From the NCBI RefSeq assembly GCF_029717145.1, contig NZ_CP099222.1, forward strand, positions 4,278,001 through 4,342,000: a stretch of DNA of 64,000 bases. The letters run 5' to 3'. The notes under the pieces are model-generated. The model saw only the letters and a list, made by a program, of their open reading frames with translations. It was not told where the DNA came from and searched no databases. Below, piece after piece: positions 60,812 through 64,000 of this stretch. The DNA comes from Citrobacter freundii (GTDB lineage Bacteria > Pseudomonadota > Gammaproteobacteria > Enterobacterales > Enterobacteriaceae). Positions within the stretch are counted from its first letter, which is position 1. Each line of letters begins with the position of its first letter. The position numbers and the translations under genes were made by a program.

Positions 60812-61597
60812 TCATGACATCACTGTCTCATATAACAGTCGGTCCAGTTCCCTGACATCGCCTTCCCGGCTATCCGGTAACACCGGTGGCGTTTCGCCTC
60901 GCGCCAGCTCCTCGCGGATAAACGCATGCAGCAGTGGGCGACGCAGTCCATATTCCGCTTCCCCTACCCGCTGTTTGCGTTCCAGCAGGTCGTCTATCTC
61001 CTGACGCAGCGGCGCATCCAGCTCGCTCCCCGCCAACAGTTCGGTAAAGCGCATGGGTGGCACGCCTTTTCCCGCTTCGACCCAACGCACGGCCAGCAAC
61101 GGACGCAGCACGTAGAAGTATTTTTTTAGTCGCACTTCATCGCCTTGCAGATAGCCACGGAAGTTTTTTCGCGCCATCGAATAGTAGTGCCAGCGGGCAC
61201 GCACAGGCGAAAACCATTTTGGCACCAGCGCTTTCAACGCAGACACCGTCGCGTCATCCTGCTGATAAACCACCGGCGAATCCAGCCACTCGATAAGCGT
61301 CGGGTTAGCCCCTTTCAGCAGACCCAACGCTTTACTCCACTCCCAGCCGCACACGTCCAGTTCATCGTCTATAGGCAGTTCAATAACATCACGCGGCGCT
61401 TCCACCCGTAGATACCATTCTGGCGGATGAACGTACAAAAATCGCACGTCGTAATCACTGTCCGGAGAGGCGAATCCCCAGCCACGGCTGCCGGATTCAC
61501 AGGCGTACAGCACCTTCACGCCATCGCGCTGTTCCACCTTTTTTAGCTGGCGCACTACCCGTTCGCGCATCGCGGCGTTCACTCCGTTATTGCTCAT
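60812..61597 (-). CDS. RlaP-type nucleotidyltransferase (polymerase-beta superfamily)
   Basis: 261 residues. The active-site motif GSRGWGFASPDSDYDVRF (about residues 37-54) has the GS loop and the paired aspartates (DYD) of polymerase-beta-fold nucleotidyltransferases, with a third acidic residue likely in DELDVCGWE (about 78-86). This fits the COG3541/PF10127 family, called RlaP for its association with RNA ligases. The biochemical reaction is not established; RNA-end nucleotide addition is inferred from the family and operon. It lies 5 bases after the slipin gene, in the same RtcR/sigma-54-type operon. Confidence 0.88.
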   Translation of the reverse strand: MSNNGVNAAMRERVVRQLKKVEQRDGVKVLYACESGSRGWGFASPDSDYDVRFLYVHPPEWYLRVEAPRDVIELPIDDELDVCGWEWSKALGLLKGANPTLIEWLDSPVVYQQDDATVSALKALVPKWFSPVRARWHYYSMARKNFRGYLQGDEVRLKKYFYVLRPLLAVRWVEAGKGVPPMRFTELLAGSELDAPLRQEIDDLLERKQRVGEAEYGLRRPLLHAFIREELARGETPPVLPDSREGDVRELDRLLYETVMS

Positions 61598-61602
61598 TTT
61601 AC

Positions 61603-62730
61603 TTATCCTTTTATATTCACCAGACCGTGAAGAACCTGGTCCAGACCGCCAAATACCGAGATTTTATCGATACGCTCCGCCACTCTCTCGAGGGTTTCCA
61701 GCTCTTTTAAACGCAGCGCCACTGGGTTGTTTTCCATCACTTTCGCTGTGTTCAACAACGAGCGCGTGGCGGCCGTTTCTTCACGTCGACGAATGACGTT
61801 GGCCTGCGCCGATTTTTCGGCCTCCACCAGCTGCGACAGGATGGTTTTCATATCGCCTGGCAGCACGATATCTTTCACGCCCAGCGAAGCAACCTCAATG
61901 CCAAACGGCGTCATGCGGTTTTTCACCTGCGTGCTTACCACGTCATCAATCACCTGCTTATCTTCCAGCAGTTCGTCCAGCGTTCGGGTACCAACCGCCT
62001 CGCGCAGCGCAAACTGCAGCTCACGGTACAAGTGATCCAGCGGTTTTGTCAGTTGGCCAAACGCCTGTAATACGCCGCTGTAGCGCCAGTTCGCCGCCAG
62101 ATTCAGACGCAGGTTGACCTTATCTTTGGTCAGGATCTCCTGCCCACCGACCTCCAGTACCTGCAAGCGGGTATCAACGACTTCCGCTTCCACCAGATGA
62201 TTCACCTTCCAGTACGCACTCAGCCCCGGCGGCAACAGCGCCTGCGTCTCACCATCAATTTTCAGCACACCGACGTGCCAGGCCGGAACCTGCACCGTTA
62301 AGATCGCGTCACGACCTTTTACCGCACCGCTACGACGTGGCTGTAACACGGCATTCATCACGTCCGTTGGGACCTGAACCTGACGCGTATCCATGCGTAC
62401 CAACGTTAACGCCTCCTCGGCTCGCCAGTACAGGCGACGGGTTGAAGGCGGTAAAATTTCCTGCAAGACGCCGTTCACATACAGCGCACCGGCTTCGGTA
62501 TCGGTTAAATCTGCCGCCACACAGTACTGTTCCACCCACGCAGGCTGGAAGCGACGCAGGTACTCCGCCAGCGCCTCAGGAACATCGCTGCCATCGGCAT
62601 TTACCACCAGAACATCCGGTGTGTTAAACCACGGCAAACGGTGTTCACCTGCATTCAGCACCTTGTAGTAGTCACCCTGGCGGGATAACAGACCAAGCTG
62701 GCCTTTACGAATAGTGATTTTCTTCATCAT
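61603..62730 (-). CDS. Slipin/SPFH (Band-7) family protein of the RtcR-linked operon
   Basis: 375 residues; the ATG at 62730 has AAGGA upstream. The SPFH domain spans about residues 155-300 (KIDGETQALLPPGLSAYWK, LEVGGQEILTKDKVNLRLNL, FGIEVASLGVKDIVLPGDM). It is followed by a coiled-coil part with AEKSAQANVIRRREETAATRS, the usual slipin C-terminal signature. Unlike typical slipins it lacks a hydrophobic N-terminal segment and has about 130 extra N-terminal residues, so it may be cytosolic or peripheral. It is placed between a structured RNA and an RlaP nucleotidyltransferase. A scaffold role in RNA repair has been proposed for this family; it is not proven. Confidence 0.88.
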   Translation of the reverse strand: MMKKITIRKGQLGLLSRQGDYYKVLNAGEHRLPWFNTPDVLVVNADGSDVPEALAEYLRRFQPAWVEQYCVAADLTDTEAGALYVNGVLQEILPPSTRRLYWRAEEALTLVRMDTRQVQVPTDVMNAVLQPRRSGAVKGRDAILTVQVPAWHVGVLKIDGETQALLPPGLSAYWKVNHLVEAEVVDTRLQVLEVGGQEILTKDKVNLRLNLAANWRYSGVLQAFGQLTKPLDHLYRELQFALREAVGTRTLDELLEDKQVIDDVVSTQVKNRMTPFGIEVASLGVKDIVLPGDMKTILSQLVEAEKSAQANVIRRREETAATRSLLNTAKVMENNPVALRLKELETLERVAERIDKISVFGGLDQVLHGLVNIKG

Positions 62731-62801
62731 TTTTTATTCCTTATTGTGAGTCAGGCGCGGGTGCAGGGGCGAAGCGGCAGGGGAATTCCCTTTTGCCTGT
62801 C

Positions 62802-63019
62802 GCACGGCGTCATTACCGGCAGCCTGTTTTGGGCGGTGCTGACTGCGCACGAACCCGTTTTATTTCTATGATTAACAACCAGTTTTCATTTGGAGGATGA
62901 AATTGGGAATCGAACCCACTTGGTGGTCATCGGCTGACGGAACACCCCGGGAAAACAGCCTGTGCCGTTCCTGACGTGCCGGCGGGGTTTAACCCCCTGC
63001 GTTTTCAGCGTTGTTGACG
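62802..63019 (-). ncRNA. Structured noncoding RNA with tRNA-like and Y-RNA-like features
   Basis: Transcribed from the sigma-54 promoter at 63030-63045, start near 63019. Helix strands 62979-62941 and 62840-62802 pair as a long interrupted stem: GCAC/GTGC and GTCA/TGAC (bulge GCC), a 4x4 loop, CGGCA/TGCCG, a small loop, CTGTTTT/AAAACAG, a 5x4 loop (CCCGG/GCCC), and GGTGTT/AGCACC. The 100-base apical part holds a T-arm (TGGG-TTCGATT-CCCA, 62918-62904) followed after one base by TTTCAT-CCTCCAA-ATGAAA (62902-62884), an acceptor-like hairpin. T arm before acceptor means circularly permuted tRNA order, as in bacterial Y RNAs. A small GGGG..CCCC hairpin lies at 62996-62984. The 3' end is not defined; the transcript may run on into the slipin gene 72 bases later. 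Confidence 0.75.
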
Positions 63020-63029
63020 TATCAGGTAT

Positions 63030-63045
63030 TGCCAGAAGCGTGCCA
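63030..63045 (-). promoter_or_regulatory. Sigma-54 promoter of the ncRNA-slipin-RlaP operon
   Basis: On the minus strand TGGCACGCTTCTGGCA matches the sigma-54 consensus TGGCACG-N4-TTGCA at all but one position, with GG at -24 and GC at -12. It lies divergent from rtcR, whose product is a sigma-54 activator. Confidence 0.9.
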
Positions 63046-63081
63046 GAAAGAAAAATCATCAAATTTATTTTTTATTCCATT

Positions 63082-63163
63082 GATTAATATAGTTTTTATT
63101 TTTAACCCTCAGATTAATGATTGCCGTTGCGCAGAGATTTTTTTATCTTCCAATATCGATATT
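63082..63163. promoter_or_regulatory. Possible RtcR upstream activating sites
   Basis: Two GATTAAT direct repeats lie 30 bases apart (63082-63088 and 63112-63118), about three helical turns, and a perfect 12-base palindrome AATATCGATATT is at 63152-63163. They are about 60-140 bases upstream of the sigma-54 start, the usual place for enhancer sites. RtcR binding is inferred; no consensus was checked. Confidence 0.35.
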
Positions 63164-63181
63164 TATCTTTATGGATAAAGC

Positions 63182-64000
63182 ATGAAAAAGCGGCGGGTGG
63201 TGATTGGCGTTCTGGGCACGGTGCTGGATAAGCGCGGAAAACGGGCGAATCGGTTTAAGAAATGGCGCCCTACGGTTGGACTGTGCCAGCAGGCTGATTT
63301 CCCCATCGACAGACTGGAACTGCTCCACCAGCCGCGCGACGAAAGCATGGCACAGCGGCTGATTGAAGATGTCGCCCTGCTCTCTCCTCATACCGAGGTG
63401 CGCCCGCATGCGGTGACCATTAACGACCCGTGGGATTTTGAGGAGGTTTACGCCGCGTTCCTCGACTTCGCCACCCACTACACATTTGATACTGAAAACG
63501 AAGAGTATCTGGTGCATATCACCACCGGCACACACGTGGCGCAGATTTGTTGGTTCCTGCTGACGGAGGCGCGCTATCTGCCGGCCAGCCTTTTGCAATC
63601 CAGCCCGGCACCGCGAGGTTCATCTGATGAGGCCGTCGCCGCAGGCGTCTGCTCGGTTATCGATCTCGATTTAAGCCGCTATACCACGCTGACCAGCCGC
63701 TTTCAGCGTGAGCAGCAGCAATCGGTCTCCTTCCTGAAAGCCGGTATTGATACCCGTAATGCCACGTTTAATACGCTCATCGACCGTATTGAGCGCGTGG
63801 CGCTGCGCTCGACCGATCCGATTCTACTGACAGGTCCCACCGGCGCGGGGAAATCGTTCCTCGCCAAACGGATTTTTCAGCTACGCCAGTCACGCCATCT
63901 GGTGGCCGGTAAACTGGTAGCGGTTAACTGCGCCACCCTGCGCGGTGACAACGCGATGTCGACATTATTCGGACACGTCAAAGGCGCGTTTACCGGCGCG
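63182..64000 (+). CDS. rtcR: RtcR, CARF-domain sigma-54-dependent activator (3' truncated by window)
   Basis: The open frame from the ATG at 63182 runs 273 codons to the window edge without a stop; E. coli RtcR is about 530 residues. The N-terminus (MKKRRVVIGVLGTVLDKRGK) and VHITTGTHVAQICWFL near residue 109 fit the CARF-like ligand-sensing domain of RtcR. The AAA+ part begins with Walker A GPTGAGKSF near residue 217 and reaches the sigma-54-contact loop GAFTGA at the last residues. In E. coli it activates rtcBA on RNA damage, with a CARF-bound ligand; here its obvious divergent target is the ncRNA-slipin-RlaP operon. Confidence 0.93.
   Translation, partial: MKKRRVVIGVLGTVLDKRGKRANRFKKWRPTVGLCQQADFPIDRLELLHQPRDESMAQRLIEDVALLSPHTEVRPHAVTINDPWDFEEVYAAFLDFATHYTFDTENEEYLVHITTGTHVAQICWFLLTEARYLPASLLQSSPAPRGSSDEAVAAGVCSVIDLDLSRYTTLTSRFQREQQQSVSFLKAGIDTRNATFNTLIDRIERVALRSTDPILLTGPTGAGKSFLAKRIFQLRQSRHLVAGKLVAVNCATLRGDNAMSTLFGHVKGAFTGA

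Noticed and set aside
62781..62790. GGGAATTCCC palindrome before the slipin gene as an operator
   Set aside because: Short and within the transcribed leader; more likely part of a small RNA hairpin (AGGG-AATT-CCCCT) than a protein site.
62884..62979. A conventional tRNA gene on the minus strand ending with TCCA
   Set aside because: The T-arm is good, but no matching 5' acceptor strand, D-arm or anticodon arm lies upstream in normal order; the complementary strand ATGAAA lies downstream. It is therefore treated as tRNA-like RNA.

Overview
The window is chromosomal DNA of an enteric gammaproteobacterium of the Escherichia/Salmonella/Citrobacter group. Protein lengths and sequences are close to E. 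coli K-12 homologues, gene order follows the E. coli 91-92 minute region (nrf-acs-actP, soxRS, ssb-uvrA, aphA-tyrB-alr-dnaB, lexA-dinF, plsB, ubiCA, mal regulon, xylE-psiE, yjbEFGH, pgi, lysC), and REP/BIME and ERIC repeats lie between genes. My best guess is Citrobacter; that is inference from context, not proven. No insertion sequence, prophage, CRISPR array, rRNA or ordinary tRNA gene was seen.

Layout. 1-8.3 kb: periplasmic nitrite reductase genes nrfABCD (minus) divergent from the acetate-scavenging operon acs-yjcH-actP (plus). 8.3-12.9 kb: accessory genes in place of E. coli yjcF: a secreted DUF4431-like protein, a Gfo/Idh/MocA oxidoreductase, and a LysR regulator divergent from a CidA/CidB-like membrane pair. 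13-20 kb: yjcE, ghxP with a cluster of PurR-like boxes, the sRNA RyjA, soxR/soxS with the SoxR operator, pdeC and yjcB. 20-22.5 kb: an AT-richer autotransporter inserted between yjcB and ssb. 22.8-33.4 kb: ssb/uvrA with a LexA box, yjbR, aphA, tyrB, alr, dnaB, qorA and sigma-54-driven pspG. 33.5-42.7 kb: dusA, a cupin gene, zur, yjbJ, dinF, lexA, dgkA, plsB, ubiA and ubiC. 42.8-52.8 kb: malM-lamB-malK divergent from malE-malF-malG, then xylE and psiE. 53-60.7 kb: the exopolysaccharide operon yjbEFGH, pgi and lysC.

60.8-64 kb holds the most unusual content, an RtcR-linked RNA-repair-type module. rtcR (plus, cut by the window end) encodes a CARF-type sensor and sigma-54 activator. Divergent from it, a strong sigma-54 promoter reads first into a structured noncoding RNA, then a slipin/SPFH protein, then a polymerase-beta-like nucleotidyltransferase (RlaP type). 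The RNA has a long interrupted helix like the Ro-binding stem of Y RNAs, enclosing a T-arm motif and an acceptor-like hairpin in circularly permuted order. In E. coli, RtcR controls rtcBA instead. No RNA ligase is visible in this window.

A second unusual point is the lysC leader. The lysine riboswitch expected there cannot be found, and an ERIC element occupies its place directly downstream of a TTGACA promoter.
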